A stretch of 64,000 nucleotides of DNA from Aquatica leii (GCA_035610365.1 CM069439.1:23201533-23265532), one strand, 5' to 3'; positions 51,461 through 63,589 are shown, counted from the first letter of the stretch. A program made the numbers and translations. Notes: generated by a model from the letters alone, not told the origin.

Positions 51461-51720
51461 AGAAGTTAGCTCAGGAGAATACTATTTTGATTATGGTCAA
51501 GAAATAACATTAGGTATTGCCAAGAAAGATCTGATGGTATTTAAAGATATAGATTTTAGACTTGAATTGCTACAGGAAAAAAAGTTAGGGGTGAGACTAA
51601 AGCTAAGAACTGGAATAACGATAGTCAAAATTATAAATCCTACTCATATAGCACACGTGGCTTTAAAATGTAAAATCAAGAGTAACTAAATATCTGGTAT
51701 TGATCAAAAGATAAAAGATA
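51460..51720 (+). repeat. Fragment shared with 53900-54060 (dispersed repeat family)
   Basis: Blocks such as ACTATTTTGATTATGGTC, GAAAGATCTGATGGTATT and TACAGGAAAAAAAGT recur in the same order near 53915-54020. It appears to be another section of the ACACCGTGTA-type family. Confidence 0.5.
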
Positions 51721-51748
51721 TTTTTTATGAGATGTAAAATAGTGAAGT

Positions 51749-51820
51749 TGCCGTCGCGTAGATGGTAAGGCATTTACTTGCTACACCCATAGCGAGAGTT
51801 CAAATCCTATTCACGTATAT
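51749..51820 (+). ncRNA. tRNA-like sequence (tRNA pseudogene or SINE head)
   Basis: TCGCGTAGATGGTAAGG resembles a polymerase III A box (TRGCNNAGYNGG) and, 38 bases on, GAGTTCAAATCC resembles a B box (GGTTCGANTCC). The distance fits an internal tRNA promoter. The acceptor stem does not pair well, so it is not a functional tRNA. A SINE derived from tRNA is the better reading, but I found no second copy here. Confidence 0.45.
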
Positions 51821-52039
51821 ACGCTTTACTTACATAAGTACTTTAATGCACGTGCACTGCACAGACATACTACGTACTTGTGCTATATGGGTAGTAGAGG
51901 CAAATAAATGAACGATGTGATCAATTATAAACGTGAACAAGTCATTTGCAACTAAATAAAATTAATACACTTTTAACAAAACTTCTTTTTCTGAGAAAAA
52001 AACGTAGCCTTTACAACTTTCTTGGGGTCTTGAAATCAC

Positions 52040-52905
52040 AATAGAAACACTTTGGAAACACCGTGTAATCGTGACTAATTACACGGTGTATTTCCCATGT
52101 AGCAACGTACGTAATAGCTACGTACATTTTACGTGATACAGTACGTAATATTACGTACCAAACACGTGCAAATGTCACAGTCAATTTACGTAAAATATCA
52201 CATATCATTTACGTCTAAATTTACGTACATTTCACGTAATACATTTACCTATTATGTACGTATCTGTACCGTAAATATTCACAAACTAGTTTGATACACA
52301 AAAACTGGACATATTGCCAAAGACGCTCTGATAGCCTCAAACAAATAATATCAGCGCCGACGAGCAGTAAATCAATGCCGATAACGGTGGCAAGTGTGGA
52401 TTATAACTTTTAAAAATAAATGTCCACATTTAAGTGTGTATTGTAGAGGTTACACTGTTATAGCCTTTAACTTTTATAATGTATTTGTCACTTTATTAAA
52501 CTCATTTGTTAGTTTACTGGTGCAGTTACTGAGTATTTAAAAAGTTACGTGTTAAATTGGTAAAAAAACACCTATCTATCACGTACATTTTTATGTTTTT
52601 AAGTAACCGCATAAGTTGATTTTATCTACCGAATGTATTTTCTGTTAATCACACATTGTTAACTGTAATTTTAATTATTAACCTTTATTTTTAAACTACG
52701 TAATTGTTACGTACCGGACACGTAAAAATGTTACGTGGTAGTTTGGGAATAAACTGTACGTGACAGTTAAGTGTCATTTTGGTGTTATTACGTAAATTAC
52801 GAACTTACACCAAAAATAAACGTAATTGTTACGTACACTTGCTACTTGGGTTGTACACGGTATTTCTATGATTACACGCCAAATCCACGGTGTATCAACG
52901 GTGGA
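52040..52905. repeat. ACACCGTGTA-type repeat copy split by a MITE
   Basis: The pieces 52050-52093 (ACACCGTGTAATCGTGAC, ATTACACGGTGTATTT) and 52851-52905 (GTACACGGTATTTCTATG, GATTACACGCCAAATCCACG) belong to the dispersed family and flank the element at 52094-52850. This places the MITE insertion after the repeat. Confidence 0.5.
52094..52850. mobile_element. MITE-like element with CCCA ends and TTACGTAA motifs
   Basis: The left end is CCCATGTAGCAACGTACGTA. The right end read inward is CCCAAGTAGCAAGTGTACGT. Subterminal sequence is full of TACGTA/TTACGTAA-type palindromes on both sides (52100-52260 and 52700-52835). TT flanks both ends, so a 2-bp duplication is possible. 757 bp, no coding capacity. 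The design resembles the CCCAGC element at 23257-24621. Confidence 0.6.
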
Positions 52906-53329
52906 TACACTTTAAATTTTGTTTATTAATAAACGATAACCGTTATTTTAGACAAAATTATATAATACAAATATTGTTAATAATTAACTTAAGAGATAAA
53001 ACACGTTTCGTTGTCCTTAACTGTCATGAATTAAAATTTTTCGTTTTTGTAAACCGTCTGACAGTTTTTTCCTACTTGTCAACATAAACGTCAATCTATT
53101 TTTGAGAGATTTTGGGAGCAATAAAATGTTGGATTCAACTCGTTCCTGTTTAAATTTGATGGAGACGATTTACAGAGGACTCGTTAAACAAATTATGTGC
53201 AGAATGATTTAACCTCAAATTGGTTATATTTCTTTGAAATTATATATCGAAATTGCTTACCATATTTGTAGTCAGCTTTTACATCACATTCAAAAAATTA
53301 AGTTTATTATAAAACAAGTGGAGGCACAT

Positions 53330-53840
53330 CATTGATATTCACACAAATGGATGAAATGAATGAGAGAAGTGTATCCATTGTGGATTTTGACGTACATGTA
53401 CCAATTGTGGGTACACCGTGTAGTTCCTGTGGGTTCAACGTGTATATTCCGTGGATCCACTGTGGATACAGATTGTGGGTTTGGCGTGTATGCACCGCGG
53501 ATACAAATGGAACACGCACACGCGGTGTAAACACAGTGGAACCTCTGTGAATTATGGTTTTAAGACCGTGAGGGCAACGACTATTAAAGACAGGCTGCAT
53601 TGTTAATGCCAAAGAGTTGCCAAAATCAACTATTTTGAGGAACCGGAAAAATACTAAGCGATCTGGAGACACAAAAGCTAGGGTTTCTGGCGAATACTTC
53701 AACAATTATGGATAAGAAATAAGTGAACATACATTTTAAAGAGTGTTAGTGTATGTGGGAAAATGCAGAAATTTTTACTGAATATTTTTCGAGATCGTCC
53801 TTAAGCGCTATGAGTTAAGAAAAAATGGCACTGCTGTAAT
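53330..53840 (+). repeat. ACACCGTGTA-type dispersed repeat, copy 2
   Basis: Has GGGTACACCGTGTAG, GCGTGTATGCACCGCGGATA, ACAGTGGAACCTCTGTGAAT and AGGGCAACGACTATTAAAGA. It continues into TTTTACTGAATATTTTTC, in parallel with 47690-48130. Diverged by roughly a fifth by eye. Confidence 0.6.
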
Positions 53841-54204
53841 CTATCTCAGAAAAAAAAATTGAAATTGTACTACTGATAGAAGAATGTTTTCAGATGTTGA
53901 CTAAAAAGGAGAAAACTATTTTGATTATGGTCGAGAGTACCAAAACTCAGTACCTGAAAGATCTAATGATATTAGACTAAAAGTGCCACAGGAAAAAAAA
54001 GTCGTTCAAAAAGATTTTTTGGGATGAGACTAAACCAAGAAGTACATGAATGGCCCTTAAAATAACGTGGCTGAAAGAATCAGAGAATGGGTTTTTTTAA
54101 TATGATGCAAGGAGAAATTTTTTTCTAAATATACTAGAAAACTTTGGAGAAAGATAAACAAAGTTTTAAATCGCAACTTAAATATAGCACAATTCTGGCA
54201 GCTT

Positions 54205-54420
54205 TAAAACCATGGTGTTTCCACAGTGATTACACGTCAAACCAACTGTGATGACACCAAACCCACGGTGTTTACACGGTCTACTCAATACATAGATTGT
54301 GGGTTTGTCATACATTCACTGCGGATGCGTCGTGTACAAACACACCGTGTGAACACAGTGGAACTGCTGTGACTTACATGATGTTTCCAGTTTAAAACCG
54401 CGAGACAACTCAAAGAAAAA
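54205..54420 (+). repeat. ACACCGTGTA-type dispersed repeat, copy 3 (partial)
   Basis: Contains CCATGGTGTTTCCACAGTGA, AACACACCGTGTGAACACAG and TGGAACTGCTGTGACTTACA, matching the middle of copies 1 and 2. Confidence 0.5.
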
Positions 54421-55270
54421 CTGTAGCTAACAAACTGATTCCTAAATGTATATTCTCTAGGCTGAGTAATTCTCTGGTTCGGATAGGATATCGGTTTTAT
54501 TATACAACAAGGTTTAGAAGCTTTTTATCTTATATAAACTTGTGCTCACTGTTTAGGGTTAATGTAGTTGTATCAGTTTGACATCTGTTAAGCACAAATC
54601 AGTTGAAAAAAACAACTAAGATATATTTTTTTGGAAGCTTGTTAGGGATTAGCTCTACAATTACTTTACAGGAAAATTACAGGCTCGCTAGACGATGCAG
54701 CTGAAGAAGTAAAAAATAGAGTACGGCAGAGGGTCTGATGTAGTGAAGTGTGCCATTTATAAAAAGAGTAATAAATTGTAGGACTCTAGGAAACGTTAAC
54801 TGTGAAAACAAAAAGTCCAACTGAGCGAAGACGTTAAATATATTAAATCAAACTTAAACACGCATATTTGATAAAAACAACTATGAAAGCTACTCGGACC
54901 TCTTCGTGTATACTAAGAAAAACTTGAGAATTACAACAAAAGAAGATTCGATATGGTGTTATAATTATTCTAGAGTAGTAATTCGCACTGTTACATGTTG
55001 ATTTCTAATTTGCGGCATAAATCCAAAAAGAATTAAAGAATCTATAACAACACTGCTTAGGAATAGCAGGGGTAATCTCTAGCAAAAATTAACGTCCATA
55101 AACCGTGTATATCGGATAAAAACGTGCAGTAACTTGGAACACAGATAGTTCTAAGACCGAACAAAGTACGAGAGCGGGAATTGCTTAAAGTAAATCAGAT
55201 AACGATTTTACTACAAAATTGCGTTGTTGTAATCTTTGCTTTGGTTATGAACTAATAAAACAAACTAGAA
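54421..55270. other. Unannotated AT-rich sequence
   Basis: No gene or repeat structure was recognised before the RT fragment at 55280. Confidence 0.45.
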
Positions 55271-55279
55271 AAAAAAGAG

Positions 55280-56690
55280 TGAAAATGGTGGCACTATTCG
55301 TGGATCTAAAAGCTGCTTTTGACAAACTGAATAGAGAAAAACTGTGGGAAAAAAATCAATGAAAGATTAATACAAAGAATAGAGGAAATCTACGAAGAAA
55401 CTAGGAGCAGGGTTAAAGTGAATGGGGAAGAGAGCAAGAAATTCATCACAAAGAGAAGGTTGAGACAGGGATGTTCACTGAGCCCAAGCTTGTTCTCAGT
55501 ATATGCGGGGAAACTGGAAGAGACAATGAGAGGACAACAGACAGGAGGGATAGTGGTAGGGAAAGCGAAGGTATGGTCGTTGGCGTATGCGAATGACATA
55601 GTGTTGGTGATGATGAAAACGCTGGAAAAATACAGGAAAAAAAAAGAAATGGAAGTAAACACGGAGAAAACAAAAATAATGGTATTTAGAAAAGGAGGGG
55701 GAAAAGAAAAAAAAAAGAAATGGAAATGGAGTGATGAGGAAGTGCAACAAGTGAAGGAATTTACATACCTGGGCTACACGATGAAACAGGATAATAAGGA
55801 GGGAGAACACATAAAGGAAAGAGTGAGGAAAGGAAACAGGTTAATAGGACAAGTGTGGGGTGTGGGGGAAAGAGTGTCCGAGATGGATATAGAAAAAAGA
55901 AAGTTGTTGTTTGAAAAGTTAATAAAGGGGGTGGTAATGTATGGAGAGGAAATATGGGACTGGAAGGAGTGGAGGGAGGTAGAAGGGCTACAGGAAAATT
56001 ACTGGAGATGGGTTTTGGGACTGGACAGAGATACACCGGGGTATATTGTGAGAGAGGAGGTACAGGTAGCAAAAATAAGAGTAGAGACAGGTAAAAGGGC
56101 TATAAAATACGAGGAAGAACTGAGGGAAAGAACAGAATGCAAAACTGCAAAACTGTTGGAAAGAGATAAAGGGAGAAAAAGTGAAGTACGGGCAAGAGGG
56201 CAGAGAAGAGTATTACAAAAGAAACGGGTACGCGACAGAAGAAGTGGAGAAATTAAGAGAAGAGGGAGTAGGGGTAAGGGAAGAAATAATAAGGAGAGAT
56301 AGTGACATCGAAAAACAAGAAAGATGGACAAAGATAAAAGAGAGCAGGTATAATAGGAATTATAAAGATATCAAAGGTGAAGGGGTGCCAGAATTTTTTA
56401 AAGAATATAGAGAATAAAAGCATCAAAAAGAAAAAATGATAGCACGGTTCAGATGTGGCAACGAGGAGGTAACAAATATTGGAAAAAAGAAGAAGAAAAT
56501 ATGTGCAGACTATGTGGAGAAGAGACGGAGGACCTTAACCACATGAGAGAGAAATGCAGCGAATTAAGAGAAGAGGATATGAAAACAGAGGAAATCTTAA
56601 ACGGAAATGGAGCGGAGTGGATGGAAGAAGTATGGAGAAGGAGGAAAAAGTTAAGAGGAGAGAAAGGATAAGGAAATTTATATCAAAAAA
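55280..56690 (+). mobile_element. Purine-rich non-LTR retrotransposon fragment (RT to C-terminal zinc knuckle)
   Basis: 55288-55350 encodes VALFVDLKAAFDKLNREKLW (first catalytic Asp). A shift near 55360 precedes the 294-codon frame 55418-56302: LRQGCSLSPSLFSVYAGKLE, VWSLAYANDIVLVM (catalytic YADD as YAND), NTEKTKIMVF, EFTYLGYTM and LLFEKLIKGVVMYGEEIW, then WRWVLGLDRDTPGYIVREEV. Two more frames (56181-56417, 56453-56671) continue it. The last has CRLCGEETEDLNHMREKC, a C-terminal CCHC knuckle. It ends in an A-run (56686-56696). The second catalytic Asp is Asn, so this copy is inactive even where open. The whole coding strand is strikingly poor in C. The clade is uncertain. Confidence 0.82.
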
Positions 56691-56696
56691 AAAAAG

Positions 56697-58115
56697 TAAA
56701 TAGAATCCCTAGTAGAAAAATTCATTTCTGCAACATTTTCAAAACGATTTTTATGAAATAAAGAAATATACCAGAATCGTTTCACACTTGTCTCAAATTT
56801 GATAAATGTCTGCCCTTTGCAATGTTTCTATAAATCATTTCCTAAATCATTCTTGAAATGTTTTAAAACACTTCTAAAAATGATAATTAGAGTCGTTACT
56901 TATTCATGTTCATTTAATTTATTAAATTGTTTCTTAAAATAGCATTGGAACGATTATTAAGTTTAAATCCAAAATAAGGAAAGTATACGTTCAAAAAACG
57001 ATTTTTTGAAATGTTTTTGGAACGTTTACACAGGCGGGGTTTGCAACGATTATAAAGTTCAATTTCAAAATAATGCAATTATGCGTTCAAAATATAGGAT
57101 AGGAAAACTTGCTAGAACTTGATCTTGACGGCCGATTGGACTTGTTTAACGAATAAAAAACGTCATTTGATATATTCCTTTATAAACAACCAAAAAATAT
57201 AATGAGTATCACGAGTGAGACTCGTTATTTCTACGTTTGGCAAAGGTTACATACCACGAGTTCGGCTCGTTATTTTGTTCCAATGGATTAATACTGAATC
57301 GTCAAAAAACAAAGCTATCTAATAGCTTTTTGTATTGAGTTTTTTTAACGGTTTCATATGTATAATTTTGGAAATACAAATACAAATCATTCAAAAAATG
57401 TACGTGTAAATCGTTTCTAGAAACATTAAAAGATGATAACTGTGTATTATTCTGCAACGTTACGTAGATAACTCTGTAAATTATTTTGGACATCAACGTT
57501 TAATATTTAGTGGAAACTAACTAAAAATATTACAAACACGATTTAGGCAATAATTTTTCAGTCAATTTTGATATTATTTCTGAAATCGATTTGTATGCGC
57601 TACTAGGGATTAGAAACTACTTTAATTTAAATAAACATTATTATTATAAACAATTGAATAATTAAAAACACGATTAAACGATTACTTGTTTTGGTTTTTT
57701 ACTTGCTTCGATCTTTGTTATTGGTGTGATCAAGAACAGTTACATTTTGAAACGTGCTGTATATATACATTTCTTTGGTAGCAAAGTGTAGATTGCATGC
57801 ACCAGTACACCTAATGGCTGTTCACGGAATTAGAAAATCCACCAATGGGAGAGACTGTTGTATGTTCCCCACCTCAAACTGTTTGTGATTGATTTAAAAG
57901 TAAATTTATACTTATTTATGTTTATAGTGAATTACAGTCTGGTATCGAGGTAATTTATCGTGAATTTTAAAAATAAAATTTAAAATTTTCATATAAACTT
58001 GTAGCGTTTCGTATAATTGGGGGAAAAATCAAGGCGGAAAAGAATTTGGAGCGTTTGAATTCAGACGCATGATCCGATTGGCGTTGTAAAGTGGTCAGTG
58101 CAATGTGAGCAAGTG
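56697..58115. other. Intergenic sequence and 5' region of Hcf
   Basis: AT-rich, no gene. Short GAGTC..GACTCG-like inverted pairs occur near 57205-57275 (CACGAGTGAGACTCGTTATT, CACGAGTTCGGCTCGTTATT), perhaps a fragment of a small repeat. The Hcf promoter and 5' UTR should lie in the last few hundred bases; no clear TATA box was identified. Confidence 0.45.
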
Positions 58116-60950
58116 ATGGCGGGTAAGGCGTTACAGTGGAAATCTGTATCTGATCCAAGTGGACCACAACCAAGACCTCGCCATGGCCATCGTGCAGTTG
58201 CTATTAAAGACTTGATGGTCGTTTTTGGTGGAGGAAATGAAGGAATTGTCGATGAATTGCATGTCTATAATACAGGTACAACTATGCTAAGATATCGGCC
58301 GATAAATATGGCGCGTATGTATTGCCATTTGCGATTTAATATCGCCGATATTAACTATACCGACAGCTGTTTTCAAAACAAACTCAAACTTTTTCCTTTC
58401 AAATGTTTTACCAAACACGTTGCTATCGCTGATTTTCGTATACTCTTTAAAATGCTGTATTTTTGTGCTTTTGTTTGGGTTAATACAAATATGGCGTCTA
58501 TGTAGATGCGAAGTTTTAGATGCCGATTGGTGATAAAATATTGTAAACAAATTTGATACCGCCGTGTAAATTTTGAAAAACTAATTAATTTTTGACACTC
58601 ATCAGTTTGACTTTTTAGTAGATATTTTTATCTGACACAATGACACTTCAATAATAAATAACCTATACTACCTTTAATGCACGAACCAATCCTTTTTACT
58701 TTGCAATTAGCAACCTCTTTTATAAGGCATATATTACTGGTGGAGTTTCTCGTACAGTCGTCTTAACTTACGGAAGGAAAACAATCGGTGAAAATAGCAA
58801 TATAATTTTTAGCGAGATTGTCGTTTATGATTAGCATAATGTATTTGGATATTGCAAATGCAAAATACATTGGTTTGAGGAAGTTCTATAAAAAGATTTT
58901 GTCACTTTTAATGGCAGAAAATTAGAAAAGCTATTAACTCGTGTCTTGGTTTCGATTTATGCGGATATATTTTTGAGCTAATTTTAGGGTAAAATTTATA
59001 ATTTTTATGTTTTGGATTTACCATCTTGTAGGTTCTAATTAAATCAAAATTTTTTCGAAGCATCTTAATTGTATTCAGTTGCGACATATGAAGTCTTCTG
59101 ATGTGTTGGCTCTGAATTAGTGAATACATTGAATATAATTACATTTAGGTTTTTTTAGAGAATGGTGCATTACCCATACGAGGAATTGGTTTTGCAAATT
59201 TGTTAATAGTAAATGTTTCTACAATCAAGCACGCATTTTTTCTCAGTTTCCAAAAAATTGCACACATTTTTAAACCGGATCTTTTTTCATGTAGATTTTT
59301 GGAATATTGAAGTTCTTCAGTTTTCATAATTTGTTTGCGTTTATTCATTACAGTAATTTGTATTAGTAAAATGATTAAAACAGCTACGCTGCGTTTCACA
59401 GTTGGTGTCAAAGGAAGTCACGCGTTGGCACCTATAACAGTTGGGCTATGCGCTCGAACTTGTGCCAAGACTAACAAATGCGATAAATAGTATTCATATG
59501 TAAACATGAAACGACGAGTACCTCCCGTGTTTCGATTTTAGAAACCTGTTAATAGTACAAATTTGTTAAATTCGTTAAAACTACAGTTGAGAAGACTGAT
59601 AAAATTATTAACTTACGAAGGAATAGCTGTAGCTGACTACGGCAATATTGGCCTCAAATTTATCACAGAAAATTTCGAAGAAATACTGTCAGGACTACGG
59701 TTTTTTTAGTTTAAAAACCTCAGCGTCGCTACGCCGAAAACTGTATCTTTATTGGTCTATAAGCTTGTTCAACCCTTCATCTTCTAAAAAACTGCAGAAC
59801 ATGCTTGACTTGAAAAACTCTTAATCCCACAACTTTGAATACTCAATTCAGCGATCTCTAATCTTAACACCTAAAAATATCGGCCATGTAACCGGGACCT
59901 GAACACAACGTCAACTCAAGTGATTGTCAATTCAGGTGTTCTCATATCTGCCACCTTGGTCATAATGCCCACTAATAGTTTTGGTTTCAAAAACCACTTT
60001 GGTGACAACAGTTTTACTTCTGTCCACAATATCCACCTTTACTTCTGGTCATAATGCCCACTCTTGCTTTTGGTCATAATGACCATTGGTCACAACGTTT
60101 ACTTTGCAGACCACAGTTGGTTTACTTTTGGTCACAATGACTACTTTTATTTCTGGTCATAACGACCACCTTGGTCACAACGCACTGATGTTGGTCGACT
60201 AAGTTGCTACAATTTGCAAACAGTATGATAATTACAATCACAGTAAAAGTAGAAAAAGTTTTACCGAAGCGGGGGATTGAATAAGGGACGTTAACGTGGA
60301 TACGCATAACTTATTTTGAATTGGTGGTGATTAAGGACACAACCAATGTAACCAAAGTGTTTATTTTGACCAAAAGTAAGGATGGGAGCATTGTGACCAG
60401 AAGTACACCTAACCGTTGTGGCCAAGTAGGTCGATATGACAACAGCCGAATTAAAAAAAACTCGGGCGGGAGGAAAATCGGTTGAGTATCTCGAAATTCC
60501 AATAGATGGCGCTCGTCGGTTATGGCAGCAATAGACTTTAAACAGTGAACTGATACGTATCATATGTAGTTTGCACGTATTTGTTCTAGACGTCTTAATC
60601 ATATCGATGGTGGAAAACAGAACGTTGTCAGAAATAACCAATTTAGCTAATTGTTTCTCAATTTTTACAGAAGGCTACATTCAGTTTTAGTGCGCTTATT
60701 CAAACTTCTGACTTCTATTGAATTATTGGCATAGTATCAAGGCACTTATTATTTTATGTATAACTAATTTGATTGATTTTTAATTAATGCGTTTATTTTA
60801 GCAACGAATCAATGGTTTGTTCCTGTTACGAAAGGAGATATACCTCCTGGTTGTGCCGCCTACGGATTTGTAGTCGATGGAACAAGGCTCCTAGTGTTTG
60901 GTGGAATGGTAGAATATGGAAAATATAGCAATGAACTATACGAATTACAG
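58116..60950 (+). CDS. Hcf: Host cell factor (Hcf / HCF-1), first two coding exons; gene continues past the window
   Basis: Exon 1 is 58116-58275 (ATG chosen: GTGATGGC context, no earlier in-frame ATG) and encodes [16 protein letters not shown], then [20 protein letters not shown] and [15 protein letters not shown]. It ends in phase 1 at a GTACAA donor. After a 2,526-bp intron, exon 2 (60802-60950) completes the codon as GCA and encodes [20 protein letters not shown] and [20 protein letters not shown], ending YELQ in phase 0. These 103 residues match the first Kelch repeats of animal HCF-1, the chromatin co-regulator that bridges transcription factors to histone modifiers. The [17 protein letters not shown] and [12 protein letters not shown] blocks are diagnostic. 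Later exons are not in the window; 60951-64000 is intron. Confidence 0.93.
58276..59880 (+). other. Hcf intron 1, left part
   Basis: No coding or repeat structure supported. The open frame reading through exon 1 to 58505 is intron read-through. Confidence 0.55.
59880..60440. repeat. Inverted-repeat element with GGTCATAATGACC motifs in Hcf intron 1
   Basis: The left half repeats TTTGGTCATAATG.CC and TTTTGGTCACAATGAC (59960-60180). The right half (60335-60440) has the complementary sense (ATTTTGACCAAAAGTA, GCATTGTGACCAGAAGTA, GTTGTGGCCAAGTAGG). This suggests a MITE or fold-back with arms of short repeats. Exact ends and target duplication not found. Confidence 0.5.
60802..60950 (+). CDS. Hcf: Hcf exon 2 (Kelch repeat)
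   Basis: The exon is bounded by TTTATTTTAG and GTATTTCTT. It encodes TNQWFVP to YELQ, part of the six-bladed Kelch propeller that binds HBM-type (D/E-H-x-Y) partners in HCF-1. The phase (1 in, 0 out) agrees with exon 1. Confidence 0.93.
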
Positions 60951-62590
60951 GTATTTCTTATTTTCTAATATAATTACGATACTTTATGATAATATTTACC
61001 AGACTTGATACATCGAATAAATGAGAATCTCCTAGTCTTCTTACAAGTTTTCTAAAATTTGTAAAGAAATTTTACTTTATTATAGAATATACAAACCGCT
61101 TTCGTCTAAAGAAGAAATCTTCATACGCAAAAAAAATTAAATAAAATCTTGTGGGATAATCGAAAAGGGTTAAACGTTGACTCAAATCGTTTTAGTATAT
61201 AATAAATCTAGAATTTATTAATGAATTACTTTTTGTTGTTTGTTTTTAATTAAGTACCATATTTGTGTATTCATTTCAACTCTTTATTCTTAAAAATCGA
61301 TAACATAAAATAATTACCTTGCACGCATGTTTATACATGTTAAAATAATTTTATTTTAAAAAGCTATCGTATTAGAAGTAAATAGTTAATCTTTTTAACG
61401 TTATATTCATTTGGAAACTAACAATATATTGCTCTGCTCAAAGTTTTAATGCCCGATCATTAATGATTTTATTTAATTACTATTACATACTTCATTGCAT
61501 TTATTTTACACAGTACTTTCAATACATACTATTTAAAACTGTAATGGTAAATATGATAGTTTTTATATTGTAATTTGTTAGGATATTAAGTGTTTCATAT
61601 ATAACCTATCAGGTCATTAAATGACAATTTCAAAGTGGTTTCGGATGAGTTAACTGATTAGTTATGCATGGAAATTGCTTTAATTAGGATGTTGTCATAC
61701 GTTAAACCTTTATTTAAGAATTCATTACAATTACAACCGCTAGTAATGGACACATTTTTTTCAATGGCATTTGGTGGGTCACTTTAACTTTATAGAAATA
61801 TATATCACTATCTTGTTTGCCAGACACGCTAACAGAAATGTACTTCTATCTGGTAACATACATGACCTCATATACACTCATCTGACTGTCGTGTATTTTA
61901 AACAGACGCTTTCTGTTTATTAAAAAACATCTCTAATGCTCAGCTTACTTTGAGCAACTCATTTCCACACAGTGCGAGGAAGGCGCATAATCATTAAACA
62001 CCAACTTGCATCACTAACACCCTTCAAACCACTCATCAGCATTGTAAAATCCGTCATTCAGTTCTTTATTGGAAGTTGGCGATTTTGAGCTTCAAATTTG
62101 CACAATGGTTAAATTTAGCTCAATAGATGATTTTTCTTTACTTACACACTAATCAAAAATTCAAATATTTTTAAAATTAAGTCTACAAACATCTAGTCCC
62201 CAAATTCTTGTAATAACAGATGTTTTCTGGTTAGATCGTATATTCAAACATTGTATTTAATCTGTTTTAAGTCAGTTACGGTGGGATCAGCTAAGTTTGA
62301 AATCCAATTGGATTAATTTAGCTTATTTTAGATTTCAAAATCTACTTAACATTTAGGGTTTTGAATTTTATTTAACACATCTGCAGGCACATTAATAATT
62401 CCGTTTTTTTATATTTCCTCAGTTAATAATAATTCAAGTCGAAGTCATTAAAATTAAAAAACTCCGCAACATTATATAAAGGATTATTTTTCAAAATACT
62501 TTTTAATTGTTTTTTAAGGATGTTTTTGAGTGCTCTCTTGCTATGTTTCTCACAACCCGTTTTTCTGCTAACAACACGTTTTGTATATGA
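60951..62590 (+). other. Hcf intron 2, left part
   Basis: AT-rich sequence with no exon, transposon end or long repeat that I could recognise. I looked for the next Kelch exon (expected SRWEWKR-like start) and did not find it before the window end. Confidence 0.5.
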
Positions 62591-63480
62591 CGATAGTGTC
62601 TATAGTAAAATACCGTATTTTAGTCTTAATTCTATTTCAGAATAGTATAAAGTCAATAGACTATTATCGTCTAGAACACCTACTAGGTTTCTAAACACAT
62701 AACTTTTGCTATTTATGTTATTGCCAATTTTGTCACAAGATTCGCCCCATGCTAACATTTCGCTTATTTGAATACCTAGAAAACTTGTGGAGTATTGTCG
62801 TTGCGTAGTTATTGATTGTTTTTTGACGTGGGGTGAAATATCAAGAAATGTGTCTTTGTTGTATACAAAACCAAATAATTCTTCTAGTGTAAGAAGTCAT
62901 TTTTGAATAACGTTTTGGTCATATCCTGAAAATAAGTATCGTCTGCGTACATATTAACTGATACATATTTAATATGAAAAGGAAGGTCGTTTACATACAG
63001 TAATAATAGCAATGGTCCTAAAATTAACCCCTGCGGTACACTACATCTAAGTTCTCTTTGATCTGACATTTGATTTTATTCCGTTCATTACTGAAGATAT
63101 TTCTACACATTGCTTGCGATTAATTAAGTACGTTTTTACTTTTGTTGACTTTGGGATATGTTGTTTGTTTAGAAATTCTTGTGTTCTGACGTACATTGAA
63201 TATTTAAACACTTGATACATTTGACTGCAGAGACGCGGGTCTGTAGTTCGACATTTCACGTTTATTGTTTTTTTTTGTGTATGGGTTTTACAATAGCAAC
63301 TTTTAAAGTTTGTCCTGTCTCAATGACGCATTAATTACATGAGTTAACGGAGCTACGAACGAATGTTTAAAATCTTTCAACAAACGCATTGGAATGACCG
63401 GTGTGAAGTTAGCCATAGATTTCAGCCATAGAAATTAATTTCCAGTTTCACATCTTAAAAACGAATTAGAACTATTACAA
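62590..63480 (-). pseudogene. Jockey/CR1-like non-LTR reverse transcriptase remnant, antisense in Hcf intron 2
   Basis: Reading leftwards on the - strand: LTHVINASLRQDK (about 63330), KVKTYLINRKQCVEISS (63047-63259), then RCSVPQGLILGPLLLLLYVN and NMYADDTYFQ (62884-63069; VPQGS.LGPLLF..YVND and the catalytic YADD), and at 62640-62860 TSFLGIQISEMLAWGESCDK and SKSYVFRNLVGVL, the post-palm FLG...D..L.W..H motif. Frameshifts and stops break it. It is a third, separate non-LTR family in this window. Confidence 0.82.
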
Positions 63481-63589
63481 AGTGTTATTTCATTCAATAC
63501 TGTTACTAAATAATAAAACAAATCATTATTAATTAATATTTAAAAAAAATTTTTTTTAACAACTTTCACAGATAAAACCTTTTCCTGCA

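Noticed and set aside
55390..56331. Several - strand frames opposite the purine-rich RT (Phe/Leu/Ser/Pro rich)
   Set aside because: A purine-rich coding strand leaves few stops on the opposite strand; no motif supports them.
58287..58550. - strand frame of 87 codons in Hcf intron 1
   Set aside because: No family motif and inside an intron with a confident gene on the + strand.
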